In this document: positions 25,436 to 35,154 of the stretch, piece after piece | Numbering within the stretch: the first letter of the stretch is position 1 | How the letters are laid out: each line of letters begins with the position of its first letter | From: Streptomyces sp. NBC_01198 | Lineage (GTDB): Bacteria > Actinomycetota > Actinomycetes > Streptomycetales > Streptomycetaceae | Reading direction: 5' to 3' | NCBI RefSeq assembly: GCF_036010485.1 | Contig: NZ_CP108568.1 | Coordinates: 3,851,001 to 3,915,000, forward strand | DNA: 64,000 nucleotides | Position numbers and translations under genes: made by a program | Notes under the pieces: model-generated | The model's database searches: none | What the model saw: the letters and a program-made list of their open reading frames with translations, nothing else | What the model was told of the DNA's origin: nothing

Positions 25436-25539
25436 GTGGTTCTCCCTCGGGGAACGGAAAGGCGGTATGACAACCACTCGCCAACGCCGCCGCGCGCTCC
25501 TCTTATTTCCCCGCGGCGGCGCCCGGACCGGGGCGACTG

Positions 25540-25567
25540 TTGACAGCACAGGTTTATCGGCCATACT
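25540..25567 (+). promoter_or_regulatory. Promoter for a probable leaderless transcript
   Basis: TTGACA (25540-25545), 16-nt spacer, CATACT (25562-25567). The expected start point falls on or next to the GTG at 25575, 8 bp below the -10, and no Shine-Dalgarno is present. Confidence 0.6.
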
Positions 25568-25574
25568 GCCCGCC

Positions 25575-26339
25575 GTGGAGCAGCGCACAGGTTCGATCAC
25601 ACCGGCGATACACCCCGCAGGGACCGATCCGGCATTCGTGCCAGGTCTCCTGCCCCCGCGTCCTGCCGCGGACGAGGTGAAAGCCTCGGACCCGGCCGAG
25701 GCCGCCCCGCCCGAAGAGGCCGCGGCCGAGGACGCGGTGGAGGACGTCACCGCGGTCCCCGAGCCCGCCCTGGCCGAGCCCGCCGCGGACGCGGTCGGCA
25801 CGGTGAAGAAGGACGACGAGGAGGAAGAGGACCGGGGCGAACCGCTCTTCGAGGTCTCCGACCGCCGCGCGACGATCCTGGCCGACCGGGTGGGCATCGT
25901 CTTCCGGCTGGACGGCGAGGAGGCGGAATTCACCTGGGACGAGATCGGCGCGGTCGAGATCGACACACCGCGTTTCAGCAAGCGGTTCGAGGTGACCGTC
26001 TACACCGGCCCGCGCCGCTGGTTCGAGACGCATGTCGAGGCCAAGTCCCGCGGCCTGCTGAAGACCTGGACCGCCGAGCTCGACGCCGTACTCGACGAGC
26101 ACTTCGAGGAGCCCGGGGAGCAGCCGGCCGAGGAGGCGGCCGAAGGCGAGACCGCCGGAGCCGGGACCGGGGAGAGCGCCGGAAGCGGTGAGGCGGACGT
26201 CACAGCCGAGACCGATGTCACACCCGAGACCGCGGACGACGCCGAGGCCGAGCACGACGCCGAGGTCAAGGACGAGGCCGACGCCGAGGCCAAGCAGGAC
26301 GCCAAGCCCAAGGACGACAAAACCGCCGCGGAGGCATGA
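25575..26339 (+). CDS. Acidic conserved hypothetical protein
   Basis: 254-residue protein of unknown function. A Pro/Ala/Glu-rich N-terminal region (1-90) ending in DDEEEEDR leads to a compact central domain (about 95-185) with alternating beta-like segments (FEVSDRRATILADRVGIVFRL, read in parts: DRRATILADRVGIVF, WDEIGAVEID, RFEVTVYTGPRRWFETHV), which resembles a PH-like or immunoglobulin-like sandwich. The C-terminal 65 residues are Glu/Asp/Ala-rich and disordered. No signal peptide. GTG 25575 is chosen because the promoter places the transcript start there. Conserved gene in streptomycetes as far as I recall; no function assigned. Confidence 0.65.
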   Translation: MEQRTGSITPAIHPAGTDPAFVPGLLPPRPAADEVKASDPAEAAPPEEAAAEDAVEDVTAVPEPALAEPAADAVGTVKKDDEEEEDRGEPLFEVSDRRATILADRVGIVFRLDGEEAEFTWDEIGAVEIDTPRFSKRFEVTVYTGPRRWFETHVEAKSRGLLKTWTAELDAVLDEHFEEPGEQPAEEAAEGETAGAGTGESAGSGEADVTAETDVTPETADDAEAEHDAEVKDEADAEAKQDAKPKDDKTAAEA

Positions 26340-26411
26340 CCGCGGCCACAACGGAAGACCCGGCGGCGTCAAGAACGGCACGCCGGCGTTAAGAACGCGT
26401 ATGGATACCTC

Positions 26412-26614
26412 GTGCGGCGCCCCACGGACAGCCCCGGCGCCGCACTCTGACCGAGGCTCCCGCACCTGACCACCCGCGGCCCCCTTCCGGGGTCGCGGGG
26501 TGCGGCGGGCGCGCACGGTCGACGGCGACCGGATTGCGTAACGCTGACCAGGCCACCCTCCCGGTGGCCGGCATCACCACGCCCTGTCGCCCGGCGACGG
26601 CGCCGCACGACAGG
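26412..26614 (+). promoter_or_regulatory. Structured leader ahead of the APC permease
   Basis: Four hairpins can form: 26412-26421 with 26436-26445 (10 bp), about 26472-26503, 26551-26557 with 26563-26569 (7 bp), and 26583-26589 with 26608-26614 (7 bp). The last one covers AGG of the AGGAG ribosome site. The second may instead terminate the upstream acidic-protein gene. It matches no riboswitch I can name. Confidence 0.4.
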
Positions 26615-26626
26615 AGCAACGGTCAT

Positions 26627-28585
26627 ATGGCCACCACCGCCGGGGTGGAGCGGGGCAGGTTCCGCTCCTGGCTGCTCGAAGGCCTGTCCGACATGGCCAG
26701 GCACCAGCACCAGCAGCCGGGCACCGAGGGGAAGGCCGCGGCCGTCCACCAGGGCCAGCGCTGGTGGCGGGTGATGTGCCTGACGGGTGTGGACTACTTC
26801 TCCACCCTGGGCTACCAGCCGGGCATCGCCGCGCTCGCCGCCGGGCTGCTGTCGCCGATCGCCACCGTCGTGCTGGTGATCGTGACGCTGGCCGGCGCGC
26901 TGCCGGTCTACCGCAGGGTCGCGGAGGAGAGCCCGCAGGGCGCCGGCTCGATCGCGATGCTTGAGCGGCTGCTGTCGTTCTGGCAGGGCAAGCTGTTCGT
27001 GCTGGCCCTGCTGGGCTTCGCGGCCACCGACTTCCTGATCACCATCACGCTGTCGGCCGCCGACGCCTCCACCCACCTGGTGGAGAACCCGCACTTCACC
27101 TCCACCCTGCACGGCCATCAGATGGTCATCACGCTGGGCCTGATAGCGCTGCTGGGCGCGGTCTTCCTCAAGGGCTTCCTGGAGGCGGTCGGGGTGGCCG
27201 TCGTCCTGGTCGCGCTCTACCTGGTGCTGAACGTGGTCGTCGTCGTGGACGGCCTGTGGCACGTGCTGACCGCCGCGCACCTGGTGACCGACTGGACGCA
27301 GGGGCTGACGCTGGAGCGCGGCAACGTCTTCGTGATGATCGGCGTCTCGCTGCTGATCTTCCCCAAGCTCGCGCTGGGCATGTCCGGGTTCGAGACCGGC
27401 GTCGCGGTGATGCCGCACGTGGAGGGCGAACCGGACGACGACCAGGACCGGCCCGCCGGGCGGATCCGCGACACCAAGAAGCTGCTGACGACGGCCGCGC
27501 TGATCATGAGCGTGTTCCTCATCGCGACCAGTTTCCTGACCACCGTGCTGATACCCGAGCAGGACTTCCAGGCCGGCGGCCCCGCCAACGGCCGCGCACT
27601 GGCCTTCCTCGCGCACCAGTACCTGGGCTCGGGCTTCGGCACCGTCTACGACTTCTCCACCATCGCGATCCTCTGGTTCGCCGGCGCCTCGGCGATGGCG
27701 GGCCTGCTCAACCTGATGCCGCGCTATCTGCCGCGTTACGGGATGGCACCGCACTGGGCCGGTGCGGTGCGGCCGATGGTGCTGGTGTTCATCCTGGTCG
27801 CCTTCCTGGTGACCTGGCTCTTCGACGCCGACGTGAACAAGCAGGGCGGCGCGTACGCCACCGGTGTGCTGGTGCTGATGAGCTCGGCGGCGATCGCGGT
27901 GACCATCGCGGCCCGCAAGGCCCGGCAGCGGGGGTGGACGATCGGCTTCGGCGTGATCTCGGTGGTCTTCCTCTACACGACCGTGGTCAACGTGCTGGAG
28001 CGACCCGACGGTGTGAAGATCGGCGCCTGCTTCATCGCGGGCATCATGCTGGTGTCGTTCCTGTCCCGGCTGGCCCGCGCCTTCGAACTACGGGTGACCA
28101 GCGTGCAGCTGGACCCGATGGCCGAGCGGTTCGTCCGGGACATCGCCACCCGCAGGGTCCGCTTCGTCGCCAACGAGCCGGGGCTGCGGGACGCCGCCGA
28201 ATACCGCGAGAAGCTCCAGCAGATCCGGCTGGACAACGACATCCCGCAGGAGGACGACCTGGTCCTGGTGGAGGTCACCGTGCGGGACGCCTCCGAGTTC
28301 GAGTCGGCGCTGACCGTTCAGGGCAACGTGCTGCACGGGCGCTACCGGGTGCTGTCACTGGAGAGCCCTTCGGTGCCCAACGCACTGGCCGCGCTGCTGC
28401 TGCACGTCCGGGACATCACCGGGTGCAAGCCGCACATCTACTTCGAGTGGACCGAGGGCAGCCCCTACGCGAACTTCCTGCGCTTCTTCCTCTTCGGCCA
28501 CGGCGAGGTCGCCCCGGTGACCCGCGAGGTGCTGCGCGAGGCGGAGCCCGACCGCAGCCGCCGTCCCAAGGTGCACGTCGGCTGA
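26627..28585 (+). CDS. APC-superfamily permease with C-terminal cytosolic domain
   Basis: 652-residue transporter. About 50 cytoplasmic residues precede the conserved start [23 protein letters not shown]; roughly twelve membrane helices follow to residue 490, including the amphipathic [16 protein letters not shown] segment. The last 160 residues form a cytosolic domain without helices ([19 protein letters not shown] ...). Overall design recalls amino-acid permeases and KUP/KimA-type potassium transporters; the substrate cannot be fixed. ATG 26627 with AGGAG 10 nt upstream. The structured leader suggests post-transcriptional control. The kdp potassium operon lies 2 kb away. Confidence 0.75.
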   Translation: MATTAGVERGRFRSWLLEGLSDMARHQHQQPGTEGKAAAVHQGQRWWRVMCLTGVDYFSTLGYQPGIAALAAGLLSPIATVVLVIVTLAGALPVYRRVAEESPQGAGSIAMLERLLSFWQGKLFVLALLGFAATDFLITITLSAADASTHLVENPHFTSTLHGHQMVITLGLIALLGAVFLKGFLEAVGVAVVLVALYLVLNVVVVVDGLWHVLTAAHLVTDWTQGLTLERGNVFVMIGVSLLIFPKLALGMSGFETGVAVMPHVEGEPDDDQDRPAGRIRDTKKLLTTAALIMSVFLIATSFLTTVLIPEQDFQAGGPANGRALAFLAHQYLGSGFGTVYDFSTIAILWFAGASAMAGLLNLMPRYLPRYGMAPHWAGAVRPMVLVFILVAFLVTWLFDADVNKQGGAYATGVLVLMSSAAIAVTIAARKARQRGWTIGFGVISVVFLYTTVVNVLERPDGVKIGACFIAGIMLVSFLSRLARAFELRVTSVQLDPMAERFVRDIATRRVRFVANEPGLRDAAEYREKLQQIRLDNDIPQEDDLVLVEVTVRDASEFESALTVQGNVLHGRYRVLSLESPSVPNALAALLLHVRDITGCKPHIYFEWTEGSPYANFLRFFLFGHGEVAPVTREVLREAEPDRSRRPKVHVG

Positions 28586-28707
28586 CCGCGTGCGGCACCC
28601 GCCCGTAAGAGATCCGTTTGGACCGCGGGCGGCGCCGTCAGGACAGTTCCGGGCCTCGGACCTGCGCTGACCGGCGGCGCGGACACCGCACCGCCGGGTC
28701 GGCGCGT

Positions 28708-29160
28708 TCAGTTCCAGCCGTAGAGCTCCTTGAGCCGGTTGACCACCAGGTTGAAGCGGCCCCGGTCCAGGGCGCAGGCCTCGCGGCGCATGCCCTGCTC
28801 GTGCAGCCGCAGGACGCGGTCGACGTCGACCCAGGAGTCGCGGCCCGCCCGGTCCCAGGGGCCGTCGCCTATCGGGACCCACTCGCGGTCGTGGTCGTGG
28901 CGCTTGCTGGAGAGCTGGACGGCCAGCAGCGTGCCGCCCGCCTCGCGGGCCACGACCAGCACCGGGCGGTCCTTGCCGCGGCCGTCGTTCTCCTCGAAGG
29001 GCACCCAGGTCCAGACGATCTCGCCGGGGTCGGGGTCGCCGTCGTGGGCCGGGGCGTAGCCGGTACGCACCCGGCCCACCTCGTTCGGGTCGGCCTGGGT
29101 GGTCGCGTAGGGACCTGCGGCGCCGGGGAATTCGGGGTGGCTGTCGGTGGAAGTCGTCAC
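28708..29160 (-). CDS. PemK/MazF-family toxin-like protein
   Basis: 150-residue protein of the PemK/MazF fold, whose founding members are mRNA-cleaving toxins. Visible elements are GEIVWTWVPFEENDGRGKDRPVLVVA (read in parts: GEIVWTWVPFEE, GRGKDRPVLVVA), VQLSSKRHDHD and WVDVDRVLRLHEQGMRRE, matching the family's strand order. No antitoxin gene is adjacent, so it may be a domesticated or solitary member. A 45-residue N-terminal extension is unusual for MazF. GTG 29160; ribosome site weak. Confidence 0.7.
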   Translation of the reverse strand: MTTSTDSHPEFPGAAGPYATTQADPNEVGRVRTGYAPAHDGDPDPGEIVWTWVPFEENDGRGKDRPVLVVAREAGGTLLAVQLSSKRHDHDREWVPIGDGPWDRAGRDSWVDVDRVLRLHEQGMRREACALDRGRFNLVVNRLKELYGWN

Positions 29161-29180
29161 GCCCCGACGCTATCGGGCGC

Positions 29181-30164
29181 TCACCAGCGCTCGTGCACCT
29201 GTGCCCGGATCCGCCGGTCGTACAGGTCCCGGACGCCGTCGAGCACGCCGGGCGACAGTGCGGGCAGCGCGGCGGCCGCCGCGTTGGCCCTGGCCTGCTC
29301 CACCGAGCGGGCCCCGGGGATCACCGAGGTCACGCCGGGCTGCTGGACGATCCAGCGCAGCGCGGTCTGCGCGGGGGTCGCGCCCTCGGGCGCCAGCGCG
29401 GCGAATTCCACCGCGGCCTCCAGGCCGGTCGGGTAGTCGACGCCGGAGAAGGTCTCGCCCTGGTCGAAGGCCTCGCCGTGCCGGTTGTACGAGCGGTGGT
29501 CGTCGGCGGCGAAGACGGTGTCCCGGGTGTACTTGCCGCTGAGCAGGCCGGACGCCAGCGGCACCCGGGCGATGACGCCGACGCCCGCCTCCGCGGCGGC
29601 CGGCAGCACCTTCTCCAGCGGCTTGAGCCGGAAGGGGTTGAGGATGATCTGCACGCTGGCCACCCCGGGGCGCGCGATGGCCGCCAGCGCCTCGTCGCAG
29701 GTCTCGACGCTGACCGCGTAGGCGGCGACGCGGTGCTCCTCGACCATCGTGTCGAGGGCGTCGTAGAGCGCGCCGGAGTCGTAGACGGCGGTGGGCGGGC
29801 AGTGCAGCTGCACCAGGTCGAGGGTGTCGACGCCCAGGTTGGCGCGGGAACGGTCGTTCCAGGCGCGGAAGTTGTCGAGGCTGTAGTTCTCCGGGCGCTG
29901 CTCGGCGCGGCGGCCCATCTTGGTGGCGACGAAGATCCCGGCGTCCGGCCGGTCCTTGAGGTAGCGGCCGATCAGCTGCTCGCTGCGGCCGTCGCCGTAG
30001 ACGTCGGCGGTGTCGAAGAAGGTGACGCCCGCCTCGACCGCGGCGTCGAGCACCGCTATCGCGTCGGCCTCCTTGACGTCGCCCCAGTCGGAGCCGAGCT
30101 GCCAGGTGCCGAGGCCGACGACGGACACCGCACGGCCGGTCCTGCCCAGTACACGTTGTTCCAT
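29181..30164 (-). CDS. Aldo/keto reductase
   Basis: 327-residue aldo/keto reductase: Asp/Tyr in FFDTADVYGDG, Lys in ATKMGR, His in LVQLHCPP; PGARSVEQARAN is the nucleotide-phosphate loop. Resembles the YajO/Tas-like subfamily with general ketone or aldehyde reductase activity. ATG 30164 has no ribosome site and stands 17 bp below the kdp terminator hairpin, so translation may be leaderless or weakly coupled. The stop is only 20 bp from the toxin gene start; the two may be cotranscribed. Confidence 0.85.
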   Translation of the reverse strand: MEQRVLGRTGRAVSVVGLGTWQLGSDWGDVKEADAIAVLDAAVEAGVTFFDTADVYGDGRSEQLIGRYLKDRPDAGIFVATKMGRRAEQRPENYSLDNFRAWNDRSRANLGVDTLDLVQLHCPPTAVYDSGALYDALDTMVEEHRVAAYAVSVETCDEALAAIARPGVASVQIILNPFRLKPLEKVLPAAAEAGVGVIARVPLASGLLSGKYTRDTVFAADDHRSYNRHGEAFDQGETFSGVDYPTGLEAAVEFAALAPEGATPAQTALRWIVQQPGVTSVIPGARSVEQARANAAAAALPALSPGVLDGVRDLYDRRIRAQVHERW

Positions 30165-30180
30165 GAGCCCGATGCTACGT

Positions 30181-30218
30181 CGCTCCCGGTCCTGCCCCGA
30201 GGGGCGGGACCGGGAGCG
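30181..30218 (-). terminator. Terminator of the kdp operon
   Basis: 18-bp stem (30181-30198 with 30201-30218, one G-U pair) directly after the kdpC stop at 30224. No U-tract. One of the strongest hairpins in the window. Confidence 0.75.
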
Positions 30219-30223
30219 GGGCT

Positions 30224-30856
30224 TCAGCCGGACAGCCCGTTCAGCGCCCTGTTCAGGTCGAGGACGTTGACCCGGGGCTCGCCCAGGAAGCCCAGGTCGC
30301 GGCCGTGCACGTGATCCGCGACCAGCTGGTGCACCTGCGCCTGGGACAGCCCGCGGGCCTGGGCGACCCGGTTGACCTGCTCGTAGGCGTAGGCGGTGGA
30401 GATGTCCGGGTCCAGGCCGGAGCCGGAGGCGGTCAGGGCGTCGGCGGGGACGTCCCTGGGGTTGACCCCGTCGAAGGCGGCGACCGCCGCCCTGCGGTCC
30501 TTGATCGCCTTGATCAGGCCGGGGTCGTTCGGGCCGAGGTTGGAGGCGCCCGAGGCGAGCGGGTCGTAGGAACCCGCCGAGGGGCGCGGCTGGAAGAACT
30601 TCGGGTCGGGCCGCGCCGCCTCGTCGGCGTCGGCCGGGTTCTTCTTCGGCAGGTCGAAGTTCTGGCCCAGCAGGCCGGACCCGACCGTCTTGCCGTTGTC
30701 GGTGGCCACCGAGCCGTTGGCCTGGTGGTGGAACGCCGCCTGGGCGACACCGGTGACGGCGAGCGGGTAGAGCACACCGGTGATCACGGTGAGCACCAGC
30801 AGCATCCGCAGCGCCGACAGATGACGGCGGACGGCCGGTGGGAAGTAGTTGGCCAT
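30224..30856 (-). CDS. kdpC: Potassium-transporting ATPase subunit C
   Basis: 210-residue KdpC, the single-span subunit that assists ATP binding to KdpB in the KdpFABC potassium pump. One N-terminal membrane helix (LRMLLVLTVITGVLYPLAVTG region) is followed by an extracytoplasmic domain with GSGLLGQNF, FQPRPSA, GASNLGPNDP and the PDI(S)TAYA..QV.RVA motif. ATG 30856 with AAGGTG upstream; an in-frame ATG at 30898 would only add a basic tail. Last gene of the operon, 44 bp after kdpB. Confidence 0.95.
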   Translation of the reverse strand: MANYFPPAVRRHLSALRMLLVLTVITGVLYPLAVTGVAQAAFHHQANGSVATDNGKTVGSGLLGQNFDLPKKNPADADEAARPDPKFFQPRPSAGSYDPLASGASNLGPNDPGLIKAIKDRRAAVAAFDGVNPRDVPADALTASGSGLDPDISTAYAYEQVNRVAQARGLSQAQVHQLVADHVHGRDLGFLGEPRVNVLDLNRALNGLSG

Positions 30857-30900
30857 GTCGAACACCTTCTTTCGCAGCCTTTTCAGGCCGGTCCGCAATG

Positions 30901-33039
30901 TCAGCGCAGTCCGGGAATGAACTGGATGATCAGGTCGATGAGTTTGATGCCGATGAAGGGCAGGATCAGGCCGCCGATGCCGTAGATACGGATGTTGCGG
31001 CCCAGCAGCGCCCCGGCCGACGAGGGCCGGTAGCGCACCCCGCGCAGGGCCAGCGGGATCAGCGCGATGATGATCAGCGCGTTGAAGATGATGGCCGAGG
31101 CGATCGCCGAGGTCGGGCTGTGCAGGCCCATGATGTTGAGCTTGTCCAGGCCCGGGTAGGCGACCGCGAACATCGCGGGGATGATCGCGAAGTATTTCGC
31201 GACGTCGTTGGCGATCGAGAAGGTCGTCAGCGCGCCCCGGGTGATCAGCAACTGCTTGCCGATCTCCACGATCTCGATCAGCTTGGTGGGGTTGGAGTCC
31301 AGGTCCACCATGTTCCCGGCCTCTTTCGCGGCCGAGGTACCGGTGTTCATGGCCACGCCGACGTCGGCCTGGGCCAGCGCGGGGGCGTCGTTGGTGCCGT
31401 CGCCGGTCATCGCGACCAGCTTGCCGCCGGCCTGCTCCCGCTTGATCAGCGCCATCTTGTCCTCAGGGGTGGCCTCGGCGAGGAAGTCGTCCACGCCCGC
31501 CTCCTCCGCGATGGCCTTGGCCGTGAGCGGGTTGTCGCCGGTGATCATCACCGTGCGGATGCCCATCCGGCGCAGCTCGTCGAAGCGTTCGCGCATCCCG
31601 GCCTTGACGACGTCCTTGAGGTGGATGACCCCCAGCACGGACGCGGTGGTGGTCCCGCCGCGGTGCACGACCTCGCCGACGACCAGGGGCGTACCGCCAC
31701 TGGCCGCGATGGCGTCGGTCATCGGGCCGACCTCCTCCGTGGGGTGGCCGCCGTTCTCCCTGATCCAGTGCATGACCGCGGAGGCCGCGCCCTTACGCAG
31801 CTCCCGCCGGTCGCCGTCCTCGGTGAGGTCGACGCCGCTCATCCGGCTCTGGGCGGTGAAGGGCACGAACTCGGCCTGCCCGCCCAGCTCGCGGCCGCGC
31901 AGCCCGTAGCGCTCCTTGGCGAGCACCACGATCGAGCGGCCCTCGGGCGTCTCGTCCGACAGCGACGACAGCTGCGCGGCGTCCGCGAGCGCGTCGATAC
32001 CGATGCTGCTGACCGGCAGGAACTCGGCCGCCTGGCGGTTGCCGAGGGTGATGGTGCCGGTCTTGTCCAGCAGCAGGGTGTTGACGTCGCCTGCGGCCTC
32101 GACCGCGCGGCCCGACATGGCCAGGACGTTGCGCTGCACCAGCCGGTCCATGCCGGCGATGCCGATCGCGGACAGCAGCGCGCCGATCGTGGTCGGGATC
32201 AGCGCCACCACGAGGGCCACCAGGACGACCAGCGACTGCTCGGCGCCGGCGTAGATCGCCATCGGCTGGAGCGTGACGACGGCCAGCAGGAAGACCACGG
32301 TCAGCGAGGCCAGCAGGATGTTCAGCGCGATCTCGTTGGGCGTCTTCTGCCGGGACGCGCCCTCGACCAGGGCGATCATCCGGTCGATGAAGGTCTCGCC
32401 GGGCTTGGAGGTGATCTTGACGACGATGCGGTCGGACAGCACCTTCGTGCCGCCGGTGACGGCCGAGCGGTCGCCGCCGGACTCGCGGATGACGGGGGCG
32501 GACTCGCCGGTGATCGCCGACTCGTCCACCGACGCTATGCCCTCGACCACGTCGCCGTCGCCGGGTATGACCTGTCCGGCCTCGACCACCACGTGGTCGC
32601 CCAGCTTGAGCCCGGCAGCGGGCACCGGCTCCTCGGCGAGCGTGCGGTCGCCGTGCCGCCAGTCGGTGAGGCGGCGCGCGACCGTCTCGGTCCTGGTCTT
32701 CCGCAGCGTCTCGGCCTGCGCCTTGCCGCGGCCCTCGGCGACGGCCTCGGCGAGGTTGGCGAAGACCACGGTCAACCACAGCCACACGGTGATCACCCAG
32801 GGGAAGACCCCCGGGTCCTTGATGGCCGAGGCCGTGGTCAGCACCGCGCCGACCTCGACCACGAACATCACCGGGTTGCGGACCATCACCCGCGGGTCGA
32901 GCTTCTTCACCGCGTCGGGGATGGACACCAGCAGCTGCTTGGGGTCGAGCAGCCCGCCCGAGACGCGGTGCGGTTCCTGGGGATGGGCGGCCTCGCCGCC
33001 GGACGGGACCGGCTGCGGCCGGTCGGTGGTCAGGGACAT
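30901..33039 (-). CDS. kdpB: Potassium-transporting P-type ATPase subunit B
   Basis: 712-residue catalytic subunit. P-type landmarks: TGES in AITGESAPV, phosphorylated Asp in [10 protein letters not shown], the KdpB-typical nucleotide pocket, and [19 protein letters not shown]. Seven membrane helices as in the family. It energises high-affinity K+ uptake through KdpA under potassium limitation. ATG 33039 overlaps the kdpA stop by one base (TGATG), so translation is coupled. KdpD/KdpE are not found in this window. Confidence 0.97.
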   Translation of the reverse strand: MSLTTDRPQPVPSGGEAAHPQEPHRVSGGLLDPKQLLVSIPDAVKKLDPRVMVRNPVMFVVEVGAVLTTASAIKDPGVFPWVITVWLWLTVVFANLAEAVAEGRGKAQAETLRKTRTETVARRLTDWRHGDRTLAEEPVPAAGLKLGDHVVVEAGQVIPGDGDVVEGIASVDESAITGESAPVIRESGGDRSAVTGGTKVLSDRIVVKITSKPGETFIDRMIALVEGASRQKTPNEIALNILLASLTVVFLLAVVTLQPMAIYAGAEQSLVVLVALVVALIPTTIGALLSAIGIAGMDRLVQRNVLAMSGRAVEAAGDVNTLLLDKTGTITLGNRQAAEFLPVSSIGIDALADAAQLSSLSDETPEGRSIVVLAKERYGLRGRELGGQAEFVPFTAQSRMSGVDLTEDGDRRELRKGAASAVMHWIRENGGHPTEEVGPMTDAIAASGGTPLVVGEVVHRGGTTTASVLGVIHLKDVVKAGMRERFDELRRMGIRTVMITGDNPLTAKAIAEEAGVDDFLAEATPEDKMALIKREQAGGKLVAMTGDGTNDAPALAQADVGVAMNTGTSAAKEAGNMVDLDSNPTKLIEIVEIGKQLLITRGALTTFSIANDVAKYFAIIPAMFAVAYPGLDKLNIMGLHSPTSAIASAIIFNALIIIALIPLALRGVRYRPSSAGALLGRNIRIYGIGGLILPFIGIKLIDLIIQFIPGLR

Positions 33040-34703
33040 CAGTGCAGACCTTCCGCGAGCGGACCCAGCGCGAGCGCGGGGAAATAGGTGAGGCCGACGA
33101 CGATCACGATCACGCCGGTGAGCAGGCCGACGAACTGCGGCCGGTGAGTGGGCAGCGTCCCCGCCGTGACCGGGACCGGCTGCTGTCTCGCCAGCGAACC
33201 GGCCAGCGCCAGCACGAAGATCATCGGCAGGAAGCGGCCGAACAGCATCGCCAGACCCAACGCGGTGTTGTACCAGTGGGTGTTGACGCCGATACCGGCG
33301 AAGGCGGAGCCGTTGTTGTTGGCGGCGGAGGTGAAGGCGTAGAGGACCTCGGAGAAGCCGTGCGGGCCGGTGTTGAGCATCGAGGCCCGCTCACCCTTCA
33401 GCGACATCGCCGTCCCCGTGCCGATCAGTACGACCGCCGGGGTGGCCAGGATGTACAGCGAGGCGAACTTCATCTCGCGCGCACCGAGCTTCTTGCCCAG
33501 ATACTCCGGGGTCCGCCCGACCATCAGACCGGCCACGAACACCGCGATGACCGCCAGGATCAAGATCCCGTACAGCCCGGAGCCCGTGCCGCCCGGCGCG
33601 ATCTCGCCGAGCATCATGTTGAAGATCGTCATCCCGCCGCCACCTGGCGAGAACGAATCATGGAAGGAGTTCACCGCACCAGTCGAGGTCAGCGTCGTGG
33701 ACGCCGCGAACAACGCCGAGGCCCAGATGCCGAACCGCTGCTCCTTGCCCTCCAGCATCCCGCCCGCACTGTGACCGGCCGTGCTGCTCACGCTGTGCAG
33801 CTCGTTGACCGTGATCAGCGTCACCGACGCGGCCCAGATCAGGCCCATCACGGCCAGGATCGCGTAACCCTGCCGGTGGTCGCCGACCATCTTCCCGAAC
33901 GTACGCGGCAGCGAGAAGGAGATCACCAGCAGCAGATAGATCTCCAGGATGTTGCTGGTCCCGTTGGGGTTCTCGAAGGGGTGGGCGGAGTTGGCGTTGT
34001 AGAAGCCGCCGCCGTTGGTCCCCAGCTCCTTGATCGCCTCCTGCGAGGCGACCGGCCCGCCGGTCAGCGACTGCTTGTCACCGACCAGCGTGCTGATCTG
34101 CTGGATACCGTGGAAGTTCTGCACCGCACCCAGCGCGACCAGCACGATCGCGAAGACGAACGCCATCGGCACCAGCAGCCGGAAGGTGATCCGCGTCAGA
34201 TCGACCCAGAAGTTCCCCACCCGGTCCGTCCGCTTGCGGGTGAAGCCGCGGATCAGCGTCGCCACCACCGCGATACCCACCGCGGCCGAGACGAAGTTCT
34301 GCACCGCCAGACCGGCCATCTGCACCAGATGGCCCATCGTGACCTCACCGCTGTACGACTGCCAGTTCGTGTTCGTCACGAACGACGCAGCGGTGTTGAA
34401 GGCCTGGTCCGGCTTGACCGGCGCGAAGCCCAGCGACAGCAGGAAGTGGTTCTGCAGCCGCTGGAAGCCGTAGAGGAAGAGCACCGAGACCGCGGAGAAG
34501 GCCAGCACGCTGCGCAGATACGCGCCCCAGTGCTGGTCGGCATCGGCGTCGACGCCACCGAGCCGGTAGAAGACCTTCTCCACCGCCAGGTGTTTGCCCG
34601 TGGTCAGGATGCGGGCCATGTAGTCGCCCAGCGGGCGGTACGTCAGCGCCAGCGCCGCGATCAGGACGGTGATCTGGAGCCAGCCCGCGAGAGTGTCGTT
34701 CAC
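33039..34703 (-). CDS. kdpA: Potassium-transporting ATPase subunit A
   Basis: 554-residue potassium channel-like subunit of the SKT superfamily with about ten membrane helices. Selectivity-filter loops are recognisable: [40 protein letters not shown] and [13 protein letters not shown] 34703 overlaps the stop of kdpF. Encodes the K+ pathway of the pump. Length and motifs are standard for the family. Confidence 0.97.
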   Translation of the reverse strand: MNDTLAGWLQITVLIAALALTYRPLGDYMARILTTGKHLAVEKVFYRLGGVDADADQHWGAYLRSVLAFSAVSVLFLYGFQRLQNHFLLSLGFAPVKPDQAFNTAASFVTNTNWQSYSGEVTMGHLVQMAGLAVQNFVSAAVGIAVVATLIRGFTRKRTDRVGNFWVDLTRITFRLLVPMAFVFAIVLVALGAVQNFHGIQQISTLVGDKQSLTGGPVASQEAIKELGTNGGGFYNANSAHPFENPNGTSNILEIYLLLVISFSLPRTFGKMVGDHRQGYAILAVMGLIWAASVTLITVNELHSVSSTAGHSAGGMLEGKEQRFGIWASALFAASTTLTSTGAVNSFHDSFSPGGGGMTIFNMMLGEIAPGGTGSGLYGILILAVIAVFVAGLMVGRTPEYLGKKLGAREMKFASLYILATPAVVLIGTGTAMSLKGERASMLNTGPHGFSEVLYAFTSAANNNGSAFAGIGVNTHWYNTALGLAMLFGRFLPMIFVLALAGSLARQQPVPVTAGTLPTHRPQFVGLLTGVIVIVVGLTYFPALALGPLAEGLH

Positions 34704-34792
34704 TAGAACCTCTCGGGGAAGATCAGGGCCAGCACGAGGTAACCGAGCAGGCAGCAGGCCACGACGAGGCCCACGGCATTTTCCACGCTCAC
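34703..34792 (-). CDS. kdpF: Potassium-transporting ATPase subunit F
   Basis: 29-residue single-helix subunit ([26 protein letters not shown]) that stabilises the KdpFABC complex through lipid-like contacts. The [11 protein letters not shown] ending is diagnostic. GTG 34792 overlaps the stop of the upstream microprotein by 4 nt, and its own stop overlaps the kdpA GTG. Confidence 0.9.
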   Translation of the reverse strand: MSVENAVGLVVACCLLGYLVLALIFPERF

Positions 34793-34872
34793 AGCCGCCC
34801 GACCCCCTTGGCGACGAGTGCGAGCACGGCGAAGACCGCGATCGTCACAGCGATGAATACGAGATCGGACAT
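34789..34872 (-). CDS. 27-residue membrane microprotein leading the kdp operon
   Basis: Encodes 27 residues: a short acidic start (MSDL), one hydrophobic helix ([17 protein letters not shown]) and a basic tail (KGVGRL). ATG 34872; stop overlaps the kdpF GTG (GTGA). A similar short frame before kdpF occurs, as far as I recall, in other actinomycete kdp operons. It may be an extra small subunit or a leader peptide coupling translation to kdpF. No clear ribosome site. Too short for ordinary gene finders. Confidence 0.7.
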   Translation of the reverse strand: MSDLVFIAVTIAVFAVLALVAKGVGRL

Positions 34873-35154
34873 GTCGGCGACACCCCAGTGGTGACATCAG
34901 GGAGGGCAAGGGGACCGGATTGGCCCCGCCCATACGGTCACCCCGCCCACCCGCGCGCCCGCCGTTGTTAACGCTTCCCTGGCGCCGGGGCCCACGCCAT
35001 TGACGCCGCCTTGACGGCTCGCACCGGCCCGGCCCGCGCCTCCGCCGGCGCAGGCTCCCGGGACGACGGGTCCCGGCGCCCAGGGGGGCGCCTTACGTTC
35101 GGCGTGGAATACGGCTTGCCATCGAGCGCACTCCAAGGTGTTGGCTGAACCCCC

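Noticed and set aside
30224..34872. Local kdpD/kdpE sensor genes
   Set aside because: Both flanks are aldo/keto reductases; no sensor kinase or regulator of that type is present here.
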